64,000 bases of DNA from Campanula takesimana. Taxonomy: Eukaryota > Streptophyta > Magnoliopsida > Asterales > Campanulaceae. The stretch is taken from assembly GCA_026119855.1 (NCBI GenBank), contig JAOWBW010000481.1:496001-560000 (forward strand), read 5' to 3'. The notes under the pieces were generated by a model, which was given only the letters and a program-made list of their open reading frames with translations, made no database searches and was not told the origin of the DNA. This document shows positions 1-10,609 of the stretch, one piece after another (positions within the stretch are counted from its first letter, which is position 1; each line of letters starts with the position of its first letter). The position numbers and the translations under genes were made by a program.

Positions 1-396
1 ATAGTATATGTATATATGTATATATTCATATATACATTTCATATATACATATAAAATTATAAATGTTCATAGATAAAAAAAATAGTAAAAAAAAAAAAAA
101 CTCAAAAATATGAAATTTTACTCAAATTCGACGGATGGAACCAATTTCTTGGCAAACAAGATTGTATGTTACCTAATTACTTAAGTTGCAGGATTTCATA
201 TCAGATCTTCATGTCAGACCAATTTTAACTTCTGTACATCCAATCAAAACCCATTCGTACACATGTTGGTATTTTCACTGTTTCAACAAAAAATCCGTAA
301 GCATAGAAAGTGACCTTTCTAGTTTATTGTTTGATGTTGGTATTGATCTTCTGTAGTGCCTAACATATGAATGGATACATTAAAATTCGTTTGCAG
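1..396 (+). other. AT-rich flank, inferred intron before the NYN exon
   Basis: The first 150 bases are TA-rich and the rest has no open frame of note. The stretch ends in a pyrimidine-containing TTTGCAG at 390-396. The next bases continue a recognisable NYN-domain reading frame, so I read this as intron. Any upstream exon lies outside the window or is not recognisable. Confidence 0.5.
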
Positions 397-1039
397 GTAA
401 AGAAGCCGCCGACAAAAAAATTATTTCTGAAATGTTGTTATGGGCGGCCGACAACCCCAAACCATCAGTGATTTTTCTTTTATCTGGAGATGGGGGTTTT
501 TCATCTACCCTAAACGCGTTAAGGTCGCGCAATCACAAAGTGTTGATAGCAAGACCAAGAGGGTTGGCAAATCAAACAGCCCGCTCTATCTTAGCAAGTG
601 CCCAGTTCGTTTGGGATTGGCCGACGTTGTCGGAGGGTATATTTTTTCAACAATTGACCGCCGATCAAATTATGGCTGAAAGGACATCTCTCGTTCCTAC
701 TATACCTGTGGTGCCGGGGCTCAATGTTCATACTTATTTTTCGTATGATGATGAGGAGGAGGCGATGGCGGAGGAGCCAGAGCCACAAACGGTGCAGCCC
801 AATGCTCATATTTATTTTCCGGATAAGGAGGAAGAGGACCCGGTGCCGGTGCAGCCCAATGTTCATATTTATTTTTCGGATGTGGAGGAAGAGGAGCCGG
901 AATCTTCAACAAAAAAAGCAAGAAAATGAAGAGGAGAAAGAGCGGAGCGGAAGGAGAGGAGACAAAATCTTCAAGCAAAAGCAGCAAGAAAAAAAAGAGG
1001 AAGAAAGGCGGGAGCGGGAGTGGCATGAAGTTTGACTGA
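397..1039 (+). pseudogene. NYN-domain (MARF1/limkain-type) protein, 3' part, decayed
   Basis: From 399 the frame reads KEAADKKIISEM, then LLWAADNPKPS, LLSGDGGFSSTLNALR and FVWDWPTL. This follows the C-terminal half of the plant NYN domain, a PIN-like RNase fold; the usual text is like DKKILVDMLFWAVDNPAP..LISGDRDFS. The family's acidic GDRDF motif is GDGGF here (near 487-501), so one conserved acidic residue is lost. After the domain come three repeats of the form (N)VH(I/T)YFSD followed by acidic runs (about 724-890). The frame stops at TGA 927-929. Shifting one base in the seven-A run at 911-917 continues through a Lys/Ser-rich tail to GSGSGMKFD and TGA at 1037-1039, which resembles the basic tail of this family, so a frameshift is likely. 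The start lies upstream, out of view. I judge it a dying or captured copy; the family assignment is firm, activity is unlikely. Confidence 0.72.
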
Positions 1040-1249
1040 CTTAACTTAGACCATCTACAATGGTTTAGTGCAAAAATTGCACTATTTTTTTAAAATGGTG
1101 CAAAATTTGCACCAAATGTATACTATCATCTCCAACAATAATGCTTCAAATCTTGCACCAAAAAGGCATATTTATAAAATATTCTTTGTTATTGCATTTC
1201 ATTTAATAATGTTAATTTTGTTTGATTAAATTTTTTGTTATATAATAAA
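1040..1249. other. non-coding, single PIF/Harbinger-like terminus
   Basis: After a TTA at 1046-1048 the sequence GACCATCTACAATGG begins. It matches the terminus of the complete element at 29535-30343. No partner end was found on the far side of the Helitron that starts at 1250, so it is probably truncated. Short repeats of GTGCAAAA(A/T)TTGCAC fill 1070-1110. Confidence 0.4.
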
Positions 1250-1279
1250 CTAGTGAGTAACCCGTCGAAATTCGACGGG
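1250..1279 (-). other. Helitron 1 3' terminal hairpin and CTAG end
   Basis: CCCGTCGAAATTCGACGGG (1261-1279) is a perfect 9-bp stem with a one-base loop. It lies 7 bases from the terminal CTAG (1250-1253), the canonical Helitron 3' arrangement on the minus strand. Confidence 0.85.
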
Positions 1280-3857
1280 AATAATAGGGCTAATTAATTA
1301 AGAAAAACTGATGCAAGGCATTTTCATACTGAGAAAAAGAAAAAGAGAGAGTTAGTCTTAAAACTATATGAATATTTCATATATTAAAGTAGCAAACTAA
1401 CAAAAAGGCAATCATAAAAGTCATAACTAATAGTGTATACTCATAAAAGCATTTTGTGTTAGTTTTTTGTGTTTCCTATATACAACATCATTATTATTAA
1501 AAAACTAAAAACCTCAAGCAATATTCCACAATAGCAAAACTTCCTGTACCAAAAAAAGAAAAAGAATGTAAAACTTCCTCTTCATATCATTTATGGGTCT
1601 CATATATAACTTGCATAGAAACTTGTAGTATTAATTATAAAACCATAAAAGCTAGCTCTTTGTATAAAGAGCTACTCCTTACTAAGGAGCTTTTTAGTGA
1701 GATCCACAATGACAAAAAGCTCTCTAGAGATTTTTCAAAAAAATGAGAAGCTCCCAAAAAGCTCGCAATGTAGATGCTCTAAATTAGAAACTAAATATTG
1801 TGTAACCCATGAACTTTCCTAATTGCCTTAAATTAGCTAACATAACCTCTACTGCCGAATTAGGCAAATAAAATACTAAGGATAATGGGTTGCTTTTCAA
1901 TTAAAAACAATTAAATGCATTTATCTCCATAATAGTGTATTTTGTTTGAGTTTGGTACGAAATCCAATTAATTGATCTATAAAATACCATACCAATCCCA
2001 ATCTCAAATAATATTCAACAAAAATGCAAACAATTGATCTTTACAAAAACCTTGAAGGAAACTGCGAAGCCTTGTATATCACTTTCGTCTTTCAAGGAAA
2101 GAATCAAATCTCAAATTCAGATCACCACACTTTCCTCCATGACTCTAGATTTCATGCCATTAGATGTCTGTGGATTAATGTCTAATCTAACAGTATGAAT
2201 GGAGTTTCATCATGTTGCAAACCAATACATATCCATTGCTTTCACTTGCTGGAAGAGTAAAAAATCAATCGTCCAAATTTGGTGAAAAGCACTTAGTCCT
2301 TTAGTCCTGTAAGAAGAAAAAAATTGAGTAAACATTAACATAGTTCAGGTTATTTGTAGTGAATATTGTGAAGACTCAAACATTGCATATAGACAAAATA
2401 AAATGTAGAAAATTAAAAAATTACTACCTCCGTCCCAAAGTAAGAGTCGTACTTTCTGTTTTGGTATGTACCGGAGTAAGAGTTCCTTTCTCAAAATGTC
2501 AAATGATGTGAAAGGAGAAACAGTGTTTTGGCCATATTTGTCCTTCTAATGATTCTCTAATTACAAAAACACCAACACTTACTTTTCACTCACTTGCACT
2601 ATGAATAATATTTTGGAAATCAACCTACTTGCACTGTTTACTCATTTTCTATTGATTCCTTAATAAACGTGCACAACCAAAGTAAGACTTTTACTCGGAG
2701 ACCGATAGAGTATGATTTCAATTGAAAGGAACCAAAAAATATGTAGCATTAAAGTTCAACATTAAAAATGTGTAGCCACTCATTATGATAAAAAAGTGAA
2801 CTGAAATAATCATGTTATTCTGCAAAAATATAAAAAAGCGTAAATCTGGTAATTAGGTGTATAATAAGTGGCAGAGAAAAGAAGTATAGGTTGGACAATT
2901 CTGTATATTATGAGAAGCGGTATAAAGTATAAAGACAACCCCCCCCCCCCTCTAAAAAAAACAATAAAAAAAAACCTCATATAGTATAGTCTGTGTAAAA
3001 TGTGCCACACCAAAAGTTAACTATGATAATGCTCGGGCTAAAAACAATGATCTCACAAGCTCCTTAGTGTCATTGGAGGAAGGCAGATTAGAATGTGAGT
3101 GAACTACAAAAAAATTGGAGAAAAAAAATCTAAACATGCAGCAAAAAAAAAAAGTTAAAACTGAAAATGACCTTCTCCCTAAGGATTCAATTCACAAATG
3201 GTTTATATTTGTAAATTTTATAATTAACTATCTTTTTTTCATAAATGTGTATTCGGTGTAAACTTTTTGATTTGCTTATATTAATGGTTAGAATTGATGT
3301 TCGTGACTTGTGAAAGATGTTTGTAAGAAAATCACTTCCTAGAAAAACTAAATCAGTAAAATTTAATAGGTAGTGATGGGACTTGATTTCTTTTTATGGA
3401 TAAATTTTAGAAACCTGAAGACAGTTTACATTATCTAGAATCCAAAAGATGGCAAAATACTAAGAACATAACAAATGAGAAACGTGGAATTACCTCGAGT
3501 GGGTGAGGAGAAGATAAGCAGAAGCGACTTGACTGTGAGAAAACAAAATGTAATAAAATTAGACAAAAGTAGTCAACATTGAAACTATGTAGCACAAAAA
3601 CAACTGGAAACAGATTAGTTGGCTCTTTCACACCTGATGTGTTAACTGACAGGCATATGGTTACTTTTAATACTAAAAACACTTTTAGTATTCTTACTGT
3701 TAGTAATGCAAGTCATAGGAAATGTTGGTGTCGTTAATTGACTTCCACCTGCGTGTAAAACAAAATGATTACAATTAAGTCACAAAAACAAATACACAGA
3801 TATTCAAATCAAGAATTAGTTAATTGTCATAAAACATCACTCATGCAAATTGTTTGT
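1280..3857. other. non-coding interior of Helitron 1
   Basis: No coding sequence recognised. Around 1640-1780 there is a MITE-like piece rich in AAGAGCT/AGCTCTT and ending GTAGATGCTC. A C-run sits at 2940-2950. Bases 3430-3860 hold no motif I recognise on either strand. Confidence 0.5.
2424..2710. mobile_element. degenerate Stowaway-like MITE
   Basis: Starts CTACCTCCGTCCC after TA and ends near CCGATAGAG before TA. Internal arms AAAGTAAGAGT and CAAAGTAAGACTTTTACTC support inverted repeats. It is nested inside Helitron 1. Confidence 0.55.
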
Positions 3858-4085
3858 TTAAGGATTTAACAAAAAAAAAAGTAGCTCAGAAACTGGGAAA
3901 GAATATGTAGAAAGGGTACCATTAGTAATGTCCGCCAAAGTGGCTCTTTGATTATCAGCCGGGGTTATCAGATTCTTTTCCATCTCTTCACTTCTACTTT
4001 TATGTAGCTTTTGTTTTTTACCAAATTCTTTATCCATTGTAGTTGTGCACAAAAATACGAAAAAAAAAAAAAATAGTATTAACAT
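3858..4085 (-). other. possible exon remnant, unrecognised
   Basis: The minus frame from the ATG near 4038 reads MDKEFGKKQKLHKSRSEE, then PADNQRATLADITNG. The basic stretch followed by (R)xxLxDITN is reminiscent of the start of Helitron or Pif1-type helicase proteins. There is no helicase or Rep motif to confirm this. It lies just 3' of the RPA-like gene on the same strand, where a helicase gene would be expected in an autonomous element. Confidence 0.2.
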
Positions 4086-6314
4086 TAGTACATTGGGTGC
4101 AGTTGAACTTCACATGGCTCAGCACAAGTTAAATTTGTATTTTCACCTGTTGTATAGGAGGAAAAAATGTTCTTAAACTATGCTTGTGATTCCAGACATG
4201 AATCAAACTGTCTGCATCTAAGAGCCATTTAAATACTTGATTTTCTTGATTGCTTTAGTGGCAGATAGTTGTGATTCCTCAACGTTAGAAACATTGTTCA
4301 GCGAACGCTTCCTTGGAGTTATTTCATCACATATGGATGTTATAGAACTATCCCCTATAGATTCCAATGGATTATCCTACATAAGAAAAAGTAAAGTAGC
4401 CGACTTAGATAACATGTACACTTTATTAGATATCAAAAAAGCAAAAACAATGAAGCTCATGAAACAATGTACAGATGATAGTGAACTCACCCCTGTTTTG
4501 CCATTCAATTATGATAAATTTTCATCTGCAAGATTCAAGTTTGAAGCCACCTCCTGCAACTTAGAACATTCATAAAGTCAATTTATGTATGTATACATAT
4601 GGCATAAGCCTGATAATGAACATTATAATAAGATATGTAAGCACATCAGAATTTTTCAGTGATAAAAATTGAGTGATGATGTTATGATCTTCTATTACTT
4701 TCTTCACTGTAAAGCTTCGTTTTTCATCAGTAGCATCCTTGGTTCTTTGGTCGACCTCAACCCTGAACAAACATTGTCTTCCAAACATTTCACGAAAATT
4801 TAAGGGCAACTGATCCTGCTAAGCATCAGAAGTTAATAAAATATTGATATAATGTAATGTAGCATTTTTATATATTTTTAGTAACAACATATATAAGTAA
4901 CCTCTTCAACTTCTGCAAGGACTTCAGTAGCTGTCTTTTTTAGCAGAAAAGAAGCACAGCTATCAAATAACACAAAATGTGTAAAATCTTCTTTCAAATC
5001 TATGACGGCAATCCGGATTTTGAACCTAAAAACATAGATAATTAGTCAGTAGTATGACTGAAAATAAAGTCTCTCACATTCCGTTCTATTCTACAAGATG
5101 TATACAAAATGATAATGAATGATTAAACAAAATTATGTTCATGGATTAAATTAGTAAGTCTTATAATTACATACCACAATTTTTATATTAGTAAATACTT
5201 CTAAAAATATATTACAGAATACCTGGGTACTATGTTTCCATAGAGGGTCCCACACTTTGGGCAATTCTTTGCGCCTTTGTCGAAACCTTTAGTACATTTC
5301 ATATTGGTGCAAGCGTCATAATACCACCTAAAAACTGGATCCACATCATGTATGGTAGCCAATATAGTGTACACACCAACCTGGAAGGAGAAAAAAATTC
5401 CATTACATATATTGATATACCCAACAAATTACAAAAAAAAAAAAAAAAAAATTCTTCTCAATTTATGATATACCTCATTACATTTGAGCAAATCAGCAAT
5501 TGTTTTGATCTCCCCTATTTTTAACCATTCATCGCTATTGAAATCCTTGTTGTCATTAGTTACGGAAGTCAAACTACGACTACCAGATGGAGAACCCATA
5601 ACACGCCTTTAAGAAATAGGAATAATTATATGACAATTTTATATGACATCAACATGTAATTAATTGGCTAACCAATGCATAAATATTAATCAGAAAAAAG
5701 GTACCAACTTCTTAAGAAACTCTTCTACTTCAGAAATCGGTTGATTAATATACATTTTGGATGCATTCTTCATGGTAGATACGCGACTCTTTCCTGGATA
5801 TTTAATTATAACAAATCTGTCAGTAACAGTTAATTAATGAACATAGACAAATTTAAAATAAGATCTAAAATTGATCACCTTGGAATCTTGAAAACTTCAC
5901 GAATTGCAAAATCACTATTACTGGGTCATCAGTATTTTCATCTCTACTTGCGATGAACTGTTTTAGTTCATCTGCGTTAGACTCCCATAAAACGCTAGTC
6001 AATTCCATTCCACTGTGAAAATAGGATTACAAAATACATATATATTAGTCAAGATGAGTTTTTCACATGTCTATTATTTATCTCGAATAAATTATGTTTG
6101 ATATGACTTACTCATTGTCAATAAGCCTCACGTCCAACTTCTTAGCATCATTCCATGTAGACACAATTTCATAGTCCTTAAGAGGCAATATCACCTCACC
6201 AATCACATCTAAAAACCATAAATAACATAAGCATATCAATTAATTTAATGATGGTCTTCACCTTATATTGTTACAAGAATTTTTCTAAGATATAATTCTC
6301 ACCCAACATAAATT

Positions 6315-6729
6315 TGTTGAGAAATCAACACCGACTCATTAGTCAGGAACTTTCTGGAAGCTTCTTGATTAATCCAGTCCATACACTCTGTTCCTGTAGG
6401 TTCTGGATTAGGGCCAAAGTTTAGTCCAGCCACCATAAAGATCTAGTAGCTTCTCACCATTTTAGTAGTGTACCTAGGCTAGAAAAATCTGGAAGAAACA
6501 TCCACCGACATAGGCAAGTATAAATAGGGGTGGAGTCTTTTGTGTTTTGTGGGCATGTATTAATCAGGAAGAGTGAGTGTCCAGCCAACTCTTTGTGTCT
6601 AGTGTAGTAGGTTGCAAGTGTGTGCATTAACCACTTGTACTTTGTCCTTGTAACTATTGTTAAGTAATAATAATAGTGTATATTATTATTACTTGTAGTT
6701 TGCCAATTGGGGTACCGTAAAAACCAACA
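6315..6729 (+). repeat. 5' LTR of the gag-only element
   Basis: Starts TGTTGAGAAATCAAC and ends GTAAAAACCAACA. A TATA motif (AGTATAAATAGGGG, about 6519-6532) probably drives the transcript. It has 7 bases (a duplicated GTGTTTT-like stretch) that the 3' LTR lacks. Confidence 0.93.
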
Positions 6730-6732
6730 TTT

Positions 6733-6744
6733 TGGTATCAGAGC
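6733..6744 (+). other. primer binding site, tRNA-iMet type
   Basis: TGGTATCAGAGC lies three bases after the 5' LTR. It is the usual site pairing with the 3' end of initiator tRNA-Met in plant copia elements. Confidence 0.9.
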
Positions 6745-6893
6745 GGTACGACCCAGGATTGTGGGAACCGCTGCTGAGGTATTGTTCGAAGCGTTGTTCG
6801 GGATCGTTGAAGGTGCACAGTAGGAGACTGTGAAGCTCGTGGTGGGAGACCAGGCTTACTTGGCGACGTGCAAGGAGGCAGTACCAAGTCACA

Positions 6894-8477
6894 ATGGCAG
6901 ATCCGGCAAGCGCATTTGGAGGAGTCAGGAGACTCAACAATAGCAATTACAAGTATTGGCGAACTTGTATGCAGTCATACTTGCAAGGACAAGAGTTGTG
7001 GAATATTGTGGGTGGTAGCGAGACCACGCCACCAGAGAAAAATGACGCTCAAGCATTCCGCAGATGGGAAGACAAAGCCGGGAAGGCTATGTATGCACTA
7101 AAGATCAGCGTGGAGGACTAACTTTTGGAGCATGTCGAGGATGCACAAACTCCAAAAGAAATATGGGACACGTACGCGGCGCTATTTTCGAGGACTAATG
7201 AGGCTCGTCTACAGATGCTCGAGAATGAGCTAATGTCAACCACGCAACAAGATTTAACTATAAGTCAGTACTTTCATAAAGTTAAATCTCTTTGCCATGA
7301 AATCTCGAAGTTAGATCTTGACTCAAAGATTAACGAGCAAAGGATGAAAAGAATAATCATCCATGGATTGAGGCCCGAGTTTAAGGGGTTAGTTACGGCA
7401 ATTCGTGGTTGGGCCACACAACCATCTCTATTAGAGTTAGAGAGTTTGTTGGCCAGCCAAGAAACACTAGACAAACATACGTCTAGTGCGCCGATAATGA
7501 AACGTGAGGAGGAAGCACTCTTGAGCTATCGAGGTCGAGGAAGAGAACAACATAATGTTGCAACAAGGTGGAAAAAGAAAGATGAGAGCCAAGACGAGCA
7601 GGAAGGTCTGAGATACAAAGGACGCTCACACACAGGGGGAGCAAAGACAAAGGATGATGATGACGCTCGACTACACGGTTGGAGACGAAACAACGAGTGC
7701 TACAATTGTGGTCGCAAGGGGCATTTCCTTAAAGATTGCCCATTTCGAAAGAAGGTTGTTGAAGGCAATGCAGTCATCGATCAAAATTTGTATGATAGCG
7801 AGGAAGAATGGGACATGGAAGCATCTTTCGCTGATATAGAGCTTCATAAAGATGATCCTGGAGAAGAAGAATGGTTTGAAGACCATGCATATCCCGTTAT
7901 TGAGGAGAATTGGGCACACGACGTGGAAAGCGATGAAGAGACCGACTTCGATGAAGGTCGATGGTTTGAAGATCTAGCGGCCAAGATCAATGTTGGATGT
8001 AAGGATAGTCTAGACGACTATGACACCGCTAGAGCGTTAACAAGCTTGGTTGAAGCCAACTTGGAGGAAGCGGCCGTTGAGGTGATTGATGAAAATTTGG
8101 ATGTTCCTAAGCCCGCAGACAAAGAGGAGCTAGAAATTGCGGGGGAGCAATATCAAGAAGACTCGGCACTTGAGCAAGGTCTACATGTGACACCAAAGCT
8201 CTCATCACGTCATGATGCATTTAACTTAAGCCCGTTCGACAAGATGAAAAGTACAAAGGCATTATACGAGTTCAAGGAAGAACTTCAGCCATGCCAAAAT
8301 AGTGAATATGAAGGTGCTCGTTACTATGGAGCTGACAAAGACTTATTTAAGAAGTCATATTATGATACGAAAGAACAACTCGGGGCTGAAGCTGCTCGAC
8401 GGAAGCCAGTCACAAAGTTCAAGAAGAAAGAGTCGGCGTTGAGGGGGAGTGTTGAGAAATCAACACCGACTCATTAG
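6894..8477 (+). pseudogene. Gag protein of the gag-only element, one nonsense codon
   Basis: ATG at 6894 opens MADPASAFGGVRRLNNSNYKYW, a copia Gag start (the NYxxW motif is typical). After 75 residues there is an in-frame TAA at 7119-7121. The same frame then continues without interruption through the Gag core (KEIWDTYAALFS, SISQYFHKVKSL-like) to a zinc knuckle CYNCGRKGHFLKDC near codon 270 and ends at TAG 8475-8477 inside the 3' LTR. The 250 residues after the knuckle are very acidic (runs such as DSEEEWD, GEEEWFEDH) and carry no protease or integrase motif. Gag would form the virus-like particle. The single stop in an otherwise clean frame suggests a recent loss or a functional start further in. 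Confidence 0.88.
8441..8449 (+). other. polypurine tract
   Basis: GAGGGGGAG directly precedes the 3' LTR and would prime plus-strand DNA synthesis. Confidence 0.88.
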
Positions 8478-8857
8478 TCAGGAACTTTCTGGAAGCTTCT
8501 TGATTAATCCAGTCCATACACTCTGTTCCTGTAGGTTCTGGATTAGGGCCAAAGTTTAGTCCAGCCACCATAAAGATCTAGTAGCTTCTCACCATTTTAG
8601 TAGTGTACCTAGGCTAGAAAAATCTGGAAGAAACATCCACCGACATAGGCAAGTATAAATAGGGGTGGAGTCTTTTGTGGGCATGTATTAATCAGGAAGA
8701 GTGAGTGTCCAGCCAACTCTTTGTGTCTAGTGTAGTAGGTTGCAAGTGTGTGCATTAACCACTTGTACTTTGTCCTTGTAAGTATTGTTAAGTAATAATA
8801 ATAGTGTATATTATTATTACTTGTAGTTTGCCAATTGGGGTACCGTAAAAACCAACA
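8450..8857 (+). repeat. 3' LTR of the gag-only element
   Basis: Matches the 5' LTR apart from a 7-base deletion and, by eye, one substitution (GTAACTATTG versus GTAAGTATTG). This implies a very recent insertion. Confidence 0.93.
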
Positions 8858-10005
8858 AAATTCCTCCTTGAATTTGAATGCGAATTCATTCCGGGACCAC
8901 TTGCAAAGTATCTAAATGGTGTGAACGCAAAACCATTTTTAGATATGTTGACAGGCGTCTCGACTTCGGACACCTCTGTAGCTAAACTCATAGTTATCAT
9001 CCATTCATGGTTGATTTTGGCCGTTTGATTGATAGGTTTGTTTATGGAAATACCAAAATTTGAATTTTTTTTAACCTGTCCTTCAATAATCATGTCTTTA
9101 AACATGGAAACTAAACTCGGAGGGATAGAGGCTTGGATTTTAGATCCCTAAATCAAAACAGAAAATGTCATATTAATGATTTTTTTTTAGTGTAAACATA
9201 AGAGTATTACAATAATTAATGTTAGTCAATCACTTTGAAAGTTGAATAAAGAAAAATATCAATCACTAACCTCATCGTCAAGCAATATCATCTCAATTGA
9301 TTCTTTCTTAAACCTATCTTTTGGCTTCCATACAGGTACAATACGCACGACTACGCTACAGTGCCTAGAGGTCTTCTCGATGGCTTTGATAGCAATAACT
9401 CGAGAGTTTGGTGCCATTACCTAGTCGCTGAAGAAAGAAAGAATCAGAGTAAGAGAACATACATACTGGACTGCAAATAAAGAAAAATAATGCAAAAAAG
9501 CAAAACTGAAAACAGATTGGAGAAAAAGGAAAAGAACGGGAATTACCTTCGCTAGCAGATATTGTTGCAGGAATATTGTTGCAGGGATACAATGATAAGG
9601 GAAGTTCACGTTATAAAGATGACGGTATAAAAAGAGGATTTATCTGATCATGTTTATCTAGTCAATTAAATTGAAATTTGATTTTAATAAATTTGTTTTG
9701 TATTTGACGGTATAAAAAAAAGTATTATCTGATTTATGGTTGTTGGGTTATCAGATTAGATGAAGACATGAAATTTGAAAGTTATGCGTTATGACGTGGA
9801 ATTCTACGTGGCTTCCTGTGGGAGCTAGAATTTTCTCTGCTATATTATATTTATAGATGTCATAATTTTTTTTTGGTCTGTCCTTATATAAGTTTGCATT
9901 TTTAACTAAAATTTATTTTTATAAGAAAAAAAATAATTATCTAGTGTATTTTATGATTGTACAAGAAATGTACAAGTAATAGAAGTTACGGGTAGAAGAA
10001 GTATA

Positions 10006-10236
10006 CTCCCTCTGTCCTGCCCGAAATAGGATTTTGTTAGATTTTTTTTATATTTTGACCAAGTAAATTTAATAAGAAATAATTATCCAAATATACTTTT
10101 TTTTATTGAGAGTATTATTAATTGTGATACAATAACAATTTTTAAATTTTTATTTGGATTATTATATTTCTTCAAAAGACTTGGTCAAATTAAAGTAAAG
10201 TTTACGAAAATCCTATTTCGAGCGGGACAGAGGGAG
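10006..10236. mobile_element. Stowaway-like MITE
   Basis: Starts CTCCCTCTGTCCTGCCCGAA and ends TTCGAGCGGGACAGAGGGAG, with TA on both sides. The arms are long inverted repeats (CGAAATAGGATTTT versus AAAATCCTATTTCG). Confidence 0.85.
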
Positions 10237-10609
10237 TATGGTAAAAAAATATTTATTTTAAGACGAAAGAAGTTGTATTTATTATTTTGAAATAAAAAAA
10301 GTATAAAATAAAAGTTACTCCCTCTTGTCATACTCACAACTCACAACAACAAATCTCTACTCACTTTTTCTTTTCTAATTTACTAGTAGGTAACCCGTGC
10401 TCCGCACGAGAATCTATTCCGTTAATGTTTTTATATTTTCATTTTTTGATGTTTTTAATTGATAAATTAACATAATAATTTTATTTGAAAATATACATAT
10501 ATTTTAAATTAATCAAAACATTTTCATAGCTTTGGTTGTACATAGTTGTAATAAATATGTTTTTTATTTAATTTAGAAGTATATTTAAGTTTGTTGTATG
10601 AATATTTAA

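Larger units (their letters stand above)
6315..8857 (+). mobile_element. gag-only copia-type LTR retrotransposon (TR-GAG-like)
   Basis: Two LTRs (415 and 408 bp) start TGTTGAG and end CAACA, flanked by a perfect 5-bp duplication AAATT (6310-6314 and 8858-8862). A primer site complementary to initiator tRNA-Met follows the 5' LTR and a purine tract precedes the 3' LTR. The 1720-bp interior encodes only a Gag with one zinc knuckle; protease, integrase and reverse transcriptase are absent. This is the layout described for terminal-repeat retrotransposons with a GAG domain. It would depend on enzymes from another copia element. It inserted into an exon of the RPA-like gene. Confidence 0.92.
4218..9417 (-). 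pseudogene. RPA70-like single-strand DNA-binding protein gene of Helitron 1
   Basis: Replication protein A large subunit binds single-stranded DNA through OB folds; Helitrons are thought to use such genes in rolling-circle replication. Minus-strand exons with GT/AG borders can be followed: 9417-9271 (MAPNSRVIAIKAIEK..), 9147-8858 joined to 6309-6303, 6208-6112 (DVIGEVILPLKDYEIVSTW), 6012-5879, 5793 to about 5709, 5606-5474, 5380-5223, 5025-4902, 4815 to about 4660, and a C-terminal part reading TPRKRSLNNVSNVEES with stop TAG 4220-4218. The fifth-last block carries the RPA1 C-terminal zinc ribbon: YDACTNMKCTKGFDKG, then CPKCGTLYGN. The second exon is split by a retrotransposon (6315-8857). Just before the split, near 8885-8900, the frame must shift to continue into FKEEFMLDVIGEV. 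A small exon near 4553-4492 is stopped in all frames. I therefore call it a pseudogene; the family is certain. Confidence 0.85.
1250..9857 (-). mobile_element. Helitron 1, carrying an RPA70-like gene
   Basis: Read on the minus strand, the element starts TCTATAAATATAATATAGC (9857 downward) and ends with a strong hairpin and CTAG at 1253-1250. It is flanked by A at the 5' side and T at the 3' side, as expected for Helitron insertion between A and T. Plant Helitrons commonly carry an RPA-like gene next to the Rep/helicase gene; here the RPA gene is present (4218-9417) but I find no Rep or helicase motifs, so the element is non-autonomous. It has been invaded by a gag-only LTR element (6315-8857) and a Stowaway-like MITE (2424-2710). 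The 3' end is secure; the 5' end rests on the typical TC-start, AT-rich leader. Confidence 0.75.

Noticed and set aside
721..1026. Minus-strand open frame rich in Pro and Phe
   Set aside because: It is the antisense of the acidic and Lys-rich tail of the NYN gene.
1049..1779. A complete PIF/Harbinger MITE between GACCATCTACAATGG and GTAGATGCTC
   Set aside because: The Helitron 3' end at 1250 lies between the two, so they belong to different insertions; flanks TTA and TAA also differ.
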